From Phyllobacteriaceae bacterium (lineage in GTDB: Bacteria; Pseudomonadota; Alphaproteobacteria; Rhizobiales; Rhizobiaceae): a DNA stretch of 64,000 nucleotides. This document shows, one piece after another, positions 56,178 through 64,000 of this stretch. Every line of letters starts with the position of its first letter. The first letter of the stretch is position 1. The translations under genes were made by a program, and so were the position numbers. The notes beneath the pieces are model-generated. The model ran no database searches, was not told the origin of the DNA, and worked only from the letters and a program-made list of their open reading frames with translations. The DNA lies in assembly GCA_016711085.1 (NCBI GenBank), contig JADJTR010000005.1:62001-126000 (forward strand), written 5' to 3'.

Positions 56178-57179
56178 TCAGGCGATTTCCGCGACCTTGA
56201 CGGCGCGGCCCTCGGCCACGGATTTCAGCGCGGCCTCGGCCAGCGCCAGCGCCGCCATGCCGTCATCGCCCGACGGCTTCGGCTTCTTCTTCGACGCCAG
56301 AGCGGCGATGAAGTGCGCGATCTCCGCCGCGTAGGCGTCGGTGTAGCGCGTCATGAAGAAATCGTGCAGCGGCGGGCGGGTATAGCCCTTGGCCCCGGCG
56401 ACCTCGATCGACACCGGGCGCTGGTTTTCTGCCGAAACGAGCCCCTCCGAACCGTGGACCTCGATGCGCTGGTCGTAGCCATAGGTGGCGCGGCGCGAAT
56501 TGGAGATCACCGCCTGCCGGCCCGATTTTGTCGTCAGGATGACCGAAACGGAATCGAAATCGCCGAGCCTGCCGATCGCCTTGTCGACCAGCACCGAGGC
56601 CGACGCCATCACCGTCTCCGGCTCCTCGCCGAGCAGGAAGCGCGCCATGTCGAAATCGTGGATGGTCATGTCGCGGAAAATGCCGCCCGAACGCTTGATG
56701 TAGTCGGCCGGCGGCGCGCCAGGATCGCGCGATGTGATCGTCGCCATCTCGACCTTGCCGATGGCGCCGTCGTCGATGGCCTGGCGAACGGCGGCGAAAT
56801 GCGGGTCGAAGCGGCGGTTGAAGCCGACCATCAGCGTGCCCTTGGTCTCCTTGACCACGGCCAGGCACTGCTTGACGCGCGCCAGCGACAGATCGATCGG
56901 CTTCTCGCAGAACACGGCCTTCTTCGCCCGGCAGAAGCGCTCGATCAGGTCCGCATGCGTATCGGTCGGGGTGCAGATGACGACCGCGTCGATGTCTTTC
57001 GATTTTTCGATCTCATCGATGGTGCGCACGGCGCAGCCATAGGCGTCGGCGATGGCCTGCGCCGCGGCCGGAAAGGCGTCGGCCACCGCGACGAGGCGCG
57101 CGTCGGCATTGCCGGTGACGGCCTTGGCGTGAACCTTGCCGATGCGGCCGGCGCCGAGCAGGGCGAAACGAACGGTCAT
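56178..57179 (-). CDS. iolG: Inositol 2-dehydrogenase (Gfo/Idh/MocA family)
   Basis: 333 residues. N-terminal Rossmann site ALLGAGRIGKVHAKAV; the catalytic Lys of EKPIDLS; and GGIFRDMTIHDFDMARFLLG, with the Asp-His pair typical of IolG. It oxidises myo-inositol to 2-keto-inositol. No other iol gene is in the window. A GGAA-N6-TTCC site upstream fits rhizobial IolR control. Confidence 0.88.
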   Translation of the reverse strand: MTVRFALLGAGRIGKVHAKAVTGNADARLVAVADAFPAAAQAIADAYGCAVRTIDEIEKSKDIDAVVICTPTDTHADLIERFCRAKKAVFCEKPIDLSLARVKQCLAVVKETKGTLMVGFNRRFDPHFAAVRQAIDDGAIGKVEMATITSRDPGAPPADYIKRSGGIFRDMTIHDFDMARFLLGEEPETVMASASVLVDKAIGRLGDFDSVSVILTTKSGRQAVISNSRRATYGYDQRIEVHGSEGLVSAENQRPVSIEVAGAKGYTRPPLHDFFMTRYTDAYAAEIAHFIAALASKKKPKPSGDDGMAALALAEAALKSVAEGRAVKVAEIA

Positions 57180-57245
57180 GACGAAACCTCGCGGAAACGG
57201 GCGTCGACGCCCAACTGGAATGAACGGATTAACCCGATTGGATTT

Positions 57246-57259
57246 GGAATTTTCATTCC
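57246..57259. promoter_or_regulatory. GGAA-N6-TTCC site upstream of iolG
   Basis: GGAATTTTCATTCC lies 67 bases upstream of the iolG start and exactly fits the GGAA-N6-TTCC motif reported for the RpiR-type repressor IolR in Sinorhizobium. The regulator itself is not in this window. Confidence 0.55.
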
Positions 57260-57292
57260 ATTGCCAGTGGGGAAAGTCAAGCCGTTCCGCCC

Positions 57293-58006
57293 TCAGGCCG
57301 CCGGGGCCTTCAGTTTTTCGATCGTTTGCGGCAGGTCGGCGAAGGATTTCATCACGCCGTCGGCGCCGAGGCTCGACAGGGGCTCGCGCGAATAACCGTC
57401 CTCGACCAGCACGACGGGAATATGCGCCGCCCGCGCCGAGGCGACATCGGCGATGGAATCGCCGACCATCAGCGCCCGCGACGGCGAAACGCCGAGGCGT
57501 TTGCAGGCTTCCAGCAGCATGTCAGGGGCCGGCTTCTTGGCAAACCCCGCCTCGCCGCCGACCGCCGTGTCGACGAAGGGCGCGAAGCCGAAATGCTCCA
57601 GGATGCGCTCGGTGAAGGGCTGCGGCTTGTTGGTGACCACCGCGATTTTCACCCGCGCCTTGGCGTAGGCTTCGACAATCGCCAGCGCGCCCGCATTGGG
57701 TTTGGTCAGGATCGTCAGGTGATCGCCATAGAGCACCATCATGCGGTGAAACGCGGCGTCGAGCGTTTCGCCGGCGATCGGCGCGCCGGACGCGGCGAAA
57801 GCGCGCTCGACCAGCTTCCTGATGCCGTCGCCGATCATGTCGCGCACGGCGGGAACCGACAGCGGCTTGCGGCCATGCTCGGCGATCAACGCGTTCGCCG
57901 CCGCCGCGATATCCGGCGCGGAATCGATCAGCGTGCCGTCGAGGTCGAACAGGATCGCTTGCGGCCAGCCGCAGCGGTCGCCGGAATCGGTGAAAATCGA
58001 AGCCAT
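57293..58006 (-). CDS. gph: Phosphoglycolate phosphatase
   Basis: 237 residues, HAD family: AILFDLDGTLIDSAPDIAAAANALI (nucleophile Asp), VVTNKPQPFTERIL and LMVGDSIADVASARAA. It dephosphorylates 2-phosphoglycolate made by RuBisCO oxygenation; useful beside form II RuBisCO, which discriminates poorly against oxygen. Not in the cbb operon itself. Confidence 0.92.
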   Translation of the reverse strand: MASIFTDSGDRCGWPQAILFDLDGTLIDSAPDIAAAANALIAEHGRKPLSVPAVRDMIGDGIRKLVERAFAASGAPIAGETLDAAFHRMMVLYGDHLTILTKPNAGALAIVEAYAKARVKIAVVTNKPQPFTERILEHFGFAPFVDTAVGGEAGFAKKPAPDMLLEACKRLGVSPSRALMVGDSIADVASARAAHIPVVLVEDGYSREPLSSLGADGVMKSFADLPQTIEKLKAPAA

Positions 58007-58147
58007 GGTTCCCTCGTGTCTGCTTCAAGCGGCTTGTCGTTGGTCCGGTTTGTCGCGGACCTCGCGGCCGGTCAAGCGGAACCGGGCGACGCCGATTGAC
58101 AAATCGCCGCGCCGGGCGGAAATCACCGGCCGAAGCGAGGAATTCCC

Positions 58148-58384
58148 ATGCGCGCCGTTTTCGTCCAGCTGCAATGCGTTCCCGGCAAGACCTACGAGGT
58201 CGCCGACGCCCTGTTCGAGCGCGAGGTCGCCTCCGAACTTTATTCGACCAGCGGCGAATACGATCTGCTGATGAAGCTCTATGTCGACGAGGCCGACGAT
58301 ATCGGCCGCATCGTCAGCGGCCACATCGCCGACATTCCCGGCATCGTCCGCACGCTGACGACGTTGACTTTCAAGGCGTTTTGA
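58148..58384 (+). CDS. Stand-alone Lrp/AsnC ligand-binding (RAM) domain protein
   Basis: 78 residues covering only the RAM domain: FVQLQCVPGKTYEVADALFE, SGEYDLLMKLYVD and IPGIVRTLTTLTF. No HTH. Such stand-alone RAM proteins sense amino acids or modulate full-length Lrp proteins. Its stop TGA is formed by the end of the inverted-repeat element that follows. Confidence 0.88.
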   Translation: MRAVFVQLQCVPGKTYEVADALFEREVASELYSTSGEYDLLMKLYVDEADDIGRIVSGHIADIPGIVRTLTTLTFKAF

Positions 58385-58469
58385 ATTTCAGGGACAGTTT
58401 ACTTAATTCGCCGTTTCGCGGCGGCGGCGAAACGCACAACCGAATTAAGTAAACTATCCCTGAAATTCA
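58382..58469. repeat. Inverted-repeat element supplying stops to two convergent genes
   Basis: Two 29-base arms (58382-58410 and 58441-58469), inverted and differing at one position, flank a 30-base centre that itself contains CGTTTCGC/GCGAAACG pairing. Each outer end begins TGA: one is the stop of the AsnC-domain gene, the other (minus strand) the stop of the GST gene. The arm core GGGACAGTTTACTTAATTC resembles REPIN/MITE-type mobile palindromes; it can also act as a bidirectional terminator. Confidence 0.8.
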
Positions 58470-59123
58470 CACAGGCGCGGCCGGTCCAGCCGCCTGCGCC
58501 TTCGCCTCCCGCTCCTGCCGCGCCAGCGCCCGGACGAACCCTTCCCGCGATGACAGACGCGTCCAATAGGCGTTGACCTGCGGGGCGAATTCCGCGTCGA
58601 GGCCGATCGACCGCGCCAGCATCAGCGCGTAGCCGACCGAAATGTCGGCGGCGGTGAAGCGGTTCGCGGCGACGAAATCGGAGCCGCCCAGCACCGTATT
58701 GATCAGTTTCAGCCGCCCGTTGAACCATTTGGCGTAATCGTCGGCGACCTGAGGCTGCTTGCGTTCGTCCGGTTCGAGCACGCGGTAACGCAGCACCAGC
58801 GTCTGCGGAAAGGTCAGGGTCGCCTCGCCGTGGTGAAGGAAATTGAGAAACGCGCCATAGGCGGGATCGGCGACGCCTACGCCAAGGCCCCTTTCGGGGT
58901 GGCGGTCGGCGAGAAACTGGCAGATGGCGGACGATTCCGTCATTCGCGTCCCGCCTTCGACATAAAGCGGCACGGTGCCGAGCGGATTCTCGTCGAAATA
59001 GGGCTTGGCGAAGGCGCGCGGCGGAAAGGGCAGGACTTTCAACTCGTAATCGAGGCCCAATTCCTCCAGCATCCACAGCGGCCGGAAGGATCGCGCATTG
59101 ACGCAATGCCAAAGCGTGCGCAT
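58467..59123 (-). CDS. Glutathione S-transferase family protein
   Basis: 218 residues. Thioredoxin-fold N-terminal domain (MRTLWHCVNARSFRPLWMLEEL, MTESSAICQFLADRHPE) and helical C-terminal domain (FTAADISVGYALMLA). Start ATG 59123 lies 4 bases after the BKACE gene, so these are co-transcribed. Substrate unknown. Confidence 0.9.
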   Translation of the reverse strand: MRTLWHCVNARSFRPLWMLEELGLDYELKVLPFPPRAFAKPYFDENPLGTVPLYVEGGTRMTESSAICQFLADRHPERGLGVGVADPAYGAFLNFLHHGEATLTFPQTLVLRYRVLEPDERKQPQVADDYAKWFNGRLKLINTVLGGSDFVAANRFTAADISVGYALMLARSIGLDAEFAPQVNAYWTRLSSREGFVRALARQEREAKAQAAGPAAPV

Positions 59124-59127
59124 CGGT

Positions 59128-59994
59128 TCAGTCCTCCTTCGCCATTGCCAACCGCGCCTCCTCGGGCGAGGCGATCGCGCGCCCCTCGGACCGCGCCAGG
59201 GCAACGAGCGTTTCGATCAGCGGACCGTTGCCTCCGGTACGCGCGCCATTGGGAAGATAGAAGGTGTCCTCGACCCCGGTTCTGAGATCGCCGCCGAGCC
59301 GCGCCGCCGCGGCGTGCACCGGCCAGATCTCCTCTCGGCCAATGGCGGTGACGCTCCAGCGCGCGCCCGGCAGCGCATGCTTGACCAGGATCGGCAGCAG
59401 ATCGGGATCGGCCGCCATGCCGGAAGCCACGCCCATGACGAAATTGTACTTCGGCAGGCCCGAAAACATGCCGGTTTCGGCGAACAGCCCGACCGATCGC
59501 GCGATGCCGGTGTCGAAACACTCGAATTCGGGGCGCGAACCGGACTCGCGCATCGCCGCCAGAAATGCCGCGATTTTGTCGACCGGATTGTCGAACAGCA
59601 TCGGCGGCCAGGCCCATCGCCCGGCGGAAGCGGTCTTGAGGTAATTGAGCGAGCCGGCGTTGCAGGCGGCGATTTCCGGCCGCGTCGCTTTCAGGCATTC
59701 AACCGGCCCGGATATGTCGGGCCCGATAACGCCGGTGGTCTGGTTGATCACCACGCCCGGGCAAGCGTCGCGGATGGCATCGACGATTTCGGCCGCGACC
59801 AATGGCGCCCACGACGGCAAATGGCCCTGCCCCGCCTCCTGGCGGCGGAAATGCACATGCATGACGCTCGCCCCGGCATTGAAGGCGCGGCGCGCCTCGT
59901 CGGCCATTTCCCGAGGCGTCACCGGCACGGGCTGGCGTGCCGGATCGGTCAACACCCCGGTCAACGCGCAGGTGACAATCGCCTTTTCGGTCAT
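59128..59994 (-). CDS. BKACE family beta-keto acid cleavage enzyme
   Basis: 288 residues, DUF849/3-keto-5-aminohexanoate cleavage family: IVTCALTGVLTDP (Zn region), ASVMHVHFR with the metal-binding His-x-His, INQTTGV, CFDTGIARSVGL and GREEIWPVHAAAARLGGDLRTGVED. BKACE enzymes exchange acetyl-CoA with beta-keto acids. It follows the carboxylase cluster with an ATGA overlap, so it likely acts in the same catabolic route. Confidence 0.9.
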   Translation of the reverse strand: MTEKAIVTCALTGVLTDPARQPVPVTPREMADEARRAFNAGASVMHVHFRRQEAGQGHLPSWAPLVAAEIVDAIRDACPGVVINQTTGVIGPDISGPVECLKATRPEIAACNAGSLNYLKTASAGRWAWPPMLFDNPVDKIAAFLAAMRESGSRPEFECFDTGIARSVGLFAETGMFSGLPKYNFVMGVASGMAADPDLLPILVKHALPGARWSVTAIGREEIWPVHAAAARLGGDLRTGVEDTFYLPNGARTGGNGPLIETLVALARSEGRAIASPEEARLAMAKED

Positions 59995-62012
59995 GCCCCT
60001 TCCTCCGCCCGGATCATCGCCAGCAGCGCCCGCGCCGCCACCTGCTGTCCGGGGGCGACAGCAACGCCGGTCACCGCGCCGTCGATGGCGGCGAGCACAT
60101 TGTGCTCCATTTTCATCGCTTCGAGAACGACGAGAAGATCGCCGCGTTTGACGCGGTCGCCGGGGGCGACGAACACGCGGGAAACCATGCCGGTCATCGG
60201 CGCGGTCACGACGCCGTCGCCTCCTTCCATGGCGCGACGCGGCGGGGCGTAACTGATATCGCGGACGCAAACGATGCGGCCGGCGTCGAGCCATAAAGCA
60301 TCGCCATCGCGGGCGATGGTTGCGGAGCGCTCGACGCCGTCGATCGCGTAGCGGATTCGGGAGGTGTCAGGCTTGGTCAACGCGACGGAAACCGGACGCG
60401 ACAGGCCCGTGATCGAAAAATCACCCGCACCCCGGACCCCTCCCTTCAAGGAGGAGTGGAGAGGGGCGGTGGACTCCCCTCCTCCTTGAAGGGAGGGGTC
60501 GGGGGTGAGGGTAAGATCTCGCCGTTTGACTAAAAGTGGATTGGCCTTCCCCCCCCACTCCAGTTTCAGCGGCGTCGCCCGCCAGGCCGGCGACGGGCGC
60601 TCGTCGCCCACTCCGGCGAACAGGGCCGCCGCCAGCGCCAGATCGCTCTCGCCGACCGCGCCATCGAGCAACCCCTCGCCATTCTCGCCGATGAAGGCGG
60701 TCGTCGCCGCGCCGGCGACAAAGTCGGGATGCTCAAGCGCGGCGATGAGAAAATCGCGATTGGTGACAACGCCGAGCGTCACGGTTTCTTTCAGCGCCGC
60801 GACAAGCCTCGCCCGCGCTTCGGCGCGCGAATTACCATGGGCGACAATCTTGGCGAGGAGGGAATCGTAATGCGGCGAAACAACCGAACCGTCTTCGACG
60901 CCCGCATCGGTGCGGGCACTAACCGATGTGCGAAAGGCGAGCAACCTGCCGGTCGCCGGCAGGAAACCGTTTGCCGCATCCTCGGCGCACAGCCGCGCCT
61001 CGATGGCGTGGCCAGCAAACCGCACTTCGTCCTGCTTGAGCGGCAGCTTGCGACCTTCGGCCATGGCGAACTGCAGCGCCACCAGATCGTGTCCGGTGAT
61101 CGCCTCGGTCACTGGATGCTCGACCTGCAGGCGCGTGTTCATTTCGAGGAAGAAGAAACGCCCGTCGCCGTCGAGCAGGAATTCGACCGTGCCGGCGCCC
61201 TCGTAACCGACGCTCTTCGCCGCCAATACGGCCGCCGCGCCCATCGCCTCGCGCAACGCCGGAGTAACGGCCGGCGATGGCGCTTCCTCGATCAGCTTCT
61301 GGTGCCGGCGCTGGATCGAGCAATCGCGCTCGCCGAAATGGATCACGGAACCGTGGCGGTCGGCCATGATCTGGATTTCGACATGGCGCGGCCGGAAGAC
61401 CGCCTTTTCGAGCAGCAGCCGGTCATCGCCGAAACCGGCCATCGCTTCAGCCCGCGCCGAGGACAAGGCCGACGGCAAGGATTCCGCTTCCGCGACGAGG
61501 CGCATGCCGCGCCCGCCGCCGCCGGCCGAGGCCTTGACCATCACCGGAAAACCGATAGCCGCCGCTTCGGCGATCAGGCGCACGTCCGATTGATCATCTC
61601 CGTCATAGCCGCGCACCACCGGCACACCGGCTGCGCGCATGATCGCCTTGGCCGGAGCCTTGCCGCCCATCGCCCGCATCGCCGCGGCCGGCGGGCCGAT
61701 GAAAGCGATGCCGGCCGCGGCGCAGGCGTCGGCGAATGCCGGGTTTTCCGACAGGAAGCCGTAGCCGGGATGGATGGCGTCGGCGCCGGTCGTCCGCGCC
61801 GCCGCGATGATCGCTTCGATCGACAGATAGGATTGCGCCGGCGTCGCAGGGCCGATGCGCACCGCCACATCGGCCCTGCGCGCATGCACCGCGTCGCGAT
61901 CGGCGTCGGAATAGACGGCGACAGTCCGATAGCCGAGCGTCTTGGCCGTGCGCATCACCCGGCAGGCGATTTCGCCGCGATTGGCGACGAGGATGGTGTT
62001 GAAACGGGTCAT
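59991..62012 (-). CDS. Biotin-containing acyl-CoA (methylcrotonyl-CoA type) carboxylase alpha subunit
   Basis: 673 residues. Biotin carboxylase domain (ILVANRGEIACRVMRTAK, MVKASAGGGGRGMR, FLEMNTRLQVEHPVTE), a central BT domain, and the biotinyl domain with EAMKMEHNV near the end. In the BT region an in-frame stretch (about residues 500-530, including DPSLQGGGE and HSSLKGGV) is encoded by a palindromic repeat. Organised as beta subunit, enoyl-CoA hydratase, alpha subunit, as in leucine/isovalerate (liu) clusters; exact substrate is inferred. Confidence 0.9.
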   Translation of the reverse strand: MTRFNTILVANRGEIACRVMRTAKTLGYRTVAVYSDADRDAVHARRADVAVRIGPATPAQSYLSIEAIIAAARTTGADAIHPGYGFLSENPAFADACAAAGIAFIGPPAAAMRAMGGKAPAKAIMRAAGVPVVRGYDGDDQSDVRLIAEAAAIGFPVMVKASAGGGGRGMRLVAEAESLPSALSSARAEAMAGFGDDRLLLEKAVFRPRHVEIQIMADRHGSVIHFGERDCSIQRRHQKLIEEAPSPAVTPALREAMGAAAVLAAKSVGYEGAGTVEFLLDGDGRFFFLEMNTRLQVEHPVTEAITGHDLVALQFAMAEGRKLPLKQDEVRFAGHAIEARLCAEDAANGFLPATGRLLAFRTSVSARTDAGVEDGSVVSPHYDSLLAKIVAHGNSRAEARARLVAALKETVTLGVVTNRDFLIAALEHPDFVAGAATTAFIGENGEGLLDGAVGESDLALAAALFAGVGDERPSPAWRATPLKLEWGGKANPLLVKRRDLTLTPDPSLQGGGESTAPLHSSLKGGVRGAGDFSITGLSRPVSVALTKPDTSRIRYAIDGVERSATIARDGDALWLDAGRIVCVRDISYAPPRRAMEGGDGVVTAPMTGMVSRVFVAPGDRVKRGDLLVVLEAMKMEHNVLAAIDGAVTGVAVAPGQQVAARALLAMIRAEEGA
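60422..60512. repeat. Palindromic repeat pair inserted in frame in the carboxylase gene
   Basis: Two inverted units (about 60422-60465 and 60471-60512) built on ACCCCTCCCTTCAAGGAGG-type hairpins. They are read in frame as about 30 Gly/Ser/Pro-rich residues within the carboxylase BT region. The construction matches the repeat pair at 40658-40793. Confidence 0.75.
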
Positions 62013-62815
62013 TCTTCCGCCCATTTCGGTTTGCGCCGCGCCATGAAGGCGGCAATGCCCTCTCCCGCTTCGGTTCCGCGCACGGCGGCGGCGAAAACCC
62101 GCGCCGCCTCCTCGAGGAAGCCGTCGTCATGGCCGGCGCGGGCGAACAACGCCTTGGTCGCGGCAGCCGCGCCGGGCGCGGCGCGCGTCAGTTCGGCAAG
62201 CAATTCGGCCAGCGCCGCCTCGCCGTCCTCGGCGAAAATATCGGCAAGACCCATTTCCGCCGCCTCGCGTCCGCCCAGCCTCCGGCAGGAGAGCACCAAT
62301 TGCAGCGCTTTTGGCCGGCCGAGCCGGGCGATGACATAGGGCGCGATCTGCGCCGGAACGAGGCCGAGGCTCGCCTCGGTGAGCGCGAATTTGGCGTTGG
62401 CTGCAGCGATAACGAAATCGGAGGCAGCCGCCAACCCGAAACCGCCGCCGGCCGCCATGCCGTCGACCAGCGCGATGGTCGCAAACGGCAGCGCCGCATA
62501 GCGAGCAAAGAAGCGCCCGCCGGCGCGGTTCATCGCCGCGATCGGGTCGTCCTCGCCCGGAGCGGGCGGATCGGCGATGGCCGCCAGCATGGCTTTAACG
62601 TCGCCGCCGGCGGAGAATGCCCCGCCCGCGCCGCGCAGCACGAGCGCCCGCGCCCCGCCGGCTACGGCGACGTCGAGCGCGACCTCGACTTCGCCGACCA
62701 GAGCCGCCGACAACGCATTCATGCTTCCCGGATCGTTCAACGTCAGCGACACGACACGGTTTTGCGCGATCGCCGCGATGAACCGGTAGGCCGGGAATTC
62801 CATCGCCGCGCTCAT
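62009..62815 (-). CDS. Enoyl-CoA hydratase/isomerase (methylglutaconyl-CoA hydratase-like)
   Basis: 268 residues of the crotonase fold: VVSLTLNDPGSMNALSAALV, ALVLRGAGGAFSAGGDVKAM (oxyanion hole) and GMAAGGGFGLAAASDFVIAA. It lies between the two carboxylase subunit genes with four-base overlaps on both sides, the arrangement of leucine degradation clusters (liuB-liuC-liuD). Start ATG 62815 is fixed by the overlap. Confidence 0.9.
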   Translation of the reverse strand: MSAAMEFPAYRFIAAIAQNRVVSLTLNDPGSMNALSAALVGEVEVALDVAVAGGARALVLRGAGGAFSAGGDVKAMLAAIADPPAPGEDDPIAAMNRAGGRFFARYAALPFATIALVDGMAAGGGFGLAAASDFVIAAANAKFALTEASLGLVPAQIAPYVIARLGRPKALQLVLSCRRLGGREAAEMGLADIFAEDGEAALAELLAELTRAAPGAAAATKALFARAGHDDGFLEEAARVFAAAVRGTEAGEGIAAFMARRKPKWAEE

Positions 62816-64000
62816 GATCTGGCCACGCCAAAACTGTTCGGACATAAGACCCGCGCATCGCCCTCGGCGCAGACGGCCAGGCAAAGGGCGAGCACGCGGC
62901 GCGAGTCGCGCGGATCGATCAGCCCGTCGTCCCACAGGCGCGCCGTGCCGAACAGCGCCGTCGACTGGGCGTCGTAGGCGGCGACAATCGCCTTGGCCTG
63001 ATCGTCGAACATTCCTTCCGGCGGCTCGACGCCCTTGGCCCGCATGCCGTCTTCCATGACAATGCGCATCACTTTCGCCGCCTGCTCGCCGCCCATCACG
63101 GCGATGCGGTTCGACGGCCACGAGAACACGAAGCGCGGCGCGAACGAGCGCCCGCACATGGCGTAGTGCCCGGCCCCGAATGCGCCGCCGATTTGCAAAG
63201 TGATTTTCGGCACGGAGGCGTTGGTGACCGCCTGGATCATTTTCGAACCGTGCTTGACGATGCCGGCGCGCTCCGCCTCGACCCCGACGATGAACCCGGT
63301 GGTGTTCTGAAGGAAGATCAGGCTCGCGCCAGATTGGCAACACAATTGAATGAACTGCGCCGCCTTGGCCGCGCCGTTGGCGTCGATCGGGCCATTGTTG
63401 GCGAGAATGCCGACGGCGCGGCCTTCGACGCGGGCGAAGCCGGTGACGGTGGAGACGCCCCAATCCGGCTTGAAATCGACGAAATCGGAGCCGTCGACCA
63501 GGCGGGCGATCAGCTCGCGCGCATCGTAGGGCTTCCGGTAATCGGGGGAACAGATCGACAGCATGTCCTCGGCGTCGAAAAGCGGTTCGGCGAAAACCGA
63601 CGGCCCGGCGACGCGGTCCCAGTTCCATGCGCCGACGATGTCGCGCGCCATGCGGATGGCGTCGGCATCGTCCTCGGCCAGATAGTCGCCGACGCCGGAA
63701 ATGGCGGCGTGCATTTCCGCCCCACCGAGATCCTCGTCAAAGGCGATTTCGCCGGTGGCGGCTTTCAACAGCGGCGGGCCGGCAAGGAAAACCTTGGAGC
63801 GTCCGCGCACCAGGATGACGTGGTCGGCGAGCCCGGTCTGGTAGGCCCCGCCCGCCGTCGACGAGCCATGCACGACGGAAACGACGGGCAGGCCTTTCGC
63901 CGACATCCGCGCCATGTTGGCGAAGGTGGCGCCGCCGCGCACGAACATCTCGGCCTGCAGCAGTAAATTCGCCCCGGCGCTTTCGACCAACTGGATGAAG
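62812..64000 (-). CDS. Acyl-CoA carboxylase carboxyltransferase beta subunit (5' partial)
   Basis: About 396 visible residues; the N-terminus lies beyond base 64000. Crotonase-type carboxyltransferase motifs include GGAYQTGLADHVILVRG, DFKPDWGVSTVTGFARVEG, QNTTGFIVG, KITLQIGGAFGAGHYAMCGR and NRIAVMGGEQAA. It pairs with the biotin subunit downstream to carboxylate a branched acyl-CoA, most likely 3-methylcrotonyl-CoA. Confidence 0.93.
   Translation of the reverse strand, partial: FIQLVESAGANLLLQAEMFVRGGATFANMARMSAKGLPVVSVVHGSSTAGGAYQTGLADHVILVRGRSKVFLAGPPLLKAATGEIAFDEDLGGAEMHAAISGVGDYLAEDDADAIRMARDIVGAWNWDRVAGPSVFAEPLFDAEDMLSICSPDYRKPYDARELIARLVDGSDFVDFKPDWGVSTVTGFARVEGRAVGILANNGPIDANGAAKAAQFIQLCCQSGASLIFLQNTTGFIVGVEAERAGIVKHGSKMIQAVTNASVPKITLQIGGAFGAGHYAMCGRSFAPRFVFSWPSNRIAVMGGEQAAKVMRIVMEDGMRAKGVEPPEGMFDDQAKAIVAAYDAQSTALFGTARLWDDGLIDPRDSRRVLALCLAVCAEGDARVLCPNSFGVARS

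Overview
The window is high-GC chromosomal DNA from an alphaproteobacterium. The DUF2852/PadR pair, ChrR-type sigma system, CbbY/form II RuBisCO operon, IolG and BKACE genes suggest the Hyphomicrobiales/Rhodospirillales side of the class; genus is not determined. The gene content describes a sulfur-oxidising facultative chemo- or photolithoautotroph. No rRNA, tRNA, CRISPR array or recognisable insertion sequence was found.

Layout: 1-9.4 kb is housekeeping and accessory genes (3-hydroxyisobutyrate dehydrogenase family, AlkD-like repair protein, DUF302, Lrp, UDG, GST, nuclease, histidine kinase, DUF2852/PadR unit, degenerate CobT, aspartyl protease). From 9.7 to 38.6 kb lies a large sulfur region: TauE exporter, DusA, DUF4202, SulP transporter, soeABC (sulfite to sulfate), tusA-dsrE2, then a complete reverse-dsr operon on the minus strand in the order dsrA-B-E-F-H-C-M-K-L-J-O-P-N plus a cysteine-free DsrC paralogue. 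Divergent from dsrA is a plus-strand cluster: TauD-like dioxygenase, two small proteins, cysG (siroheme), mrp and DUF971. From 38.6 to 48.9 kb lies the Calvin cycle operon cbbF-P-T-(pgk remnant)-A-M-E-Y with divergent cbbR. From 48.8 to 64 kb are glycerate kinase, a RpoE-ChrR photo-oxidative stress unit, a sulfide:quinone reductase-like flavoprotein, a PLP decarboxylase, iolG, phosphoglycolate phosphatase, a GST, BKACE, and a leucine/isovalerate-type acyl-CoA carboxylase cluster that runs off the right edge.

How they work together (inference from families): sulfide is oxidised by the SQR-like enzyme; persulfide sulfur is passed by TusA, DsrE2 and DsrEFH to DsrC; siroheme-containing DsrAB, with DsrL and DsrMKJOP, oxidises it to sulfite; SoeABC finishes at sulfate. 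CysG and DsrN supply and amidate siroheme. The electrons can drive CO2 fixation through form II RuBisCO, with CbbY, phosphoglycolate phosphatase and glycerate kinase clearing RuBisCO by-products.

Data quality matters here. Many otherwise intact genes carry a single frameshift, often in a homopolymer (dsrE2, dsrP twice, dsrL, mrp, cbbY, cbbM, cbbA, cbbT and others), and two blocks (about 9433-9660 and 19995-21296) are almost pure G/C homopolymer runs. I read both as sequencing/assembly faults rather than biology. The most interesting biological signals are an exact persulfide-repressor-type operator ahead of dsrE2-tusA, the cysteine-free DsrC paralogue, a TauD plus DUF971 pair split across the cysG-mrp cluster, and palindromic elements, one inserted in frame inside a carboxylase gene and one supplying the stop codons of two convergent genes.
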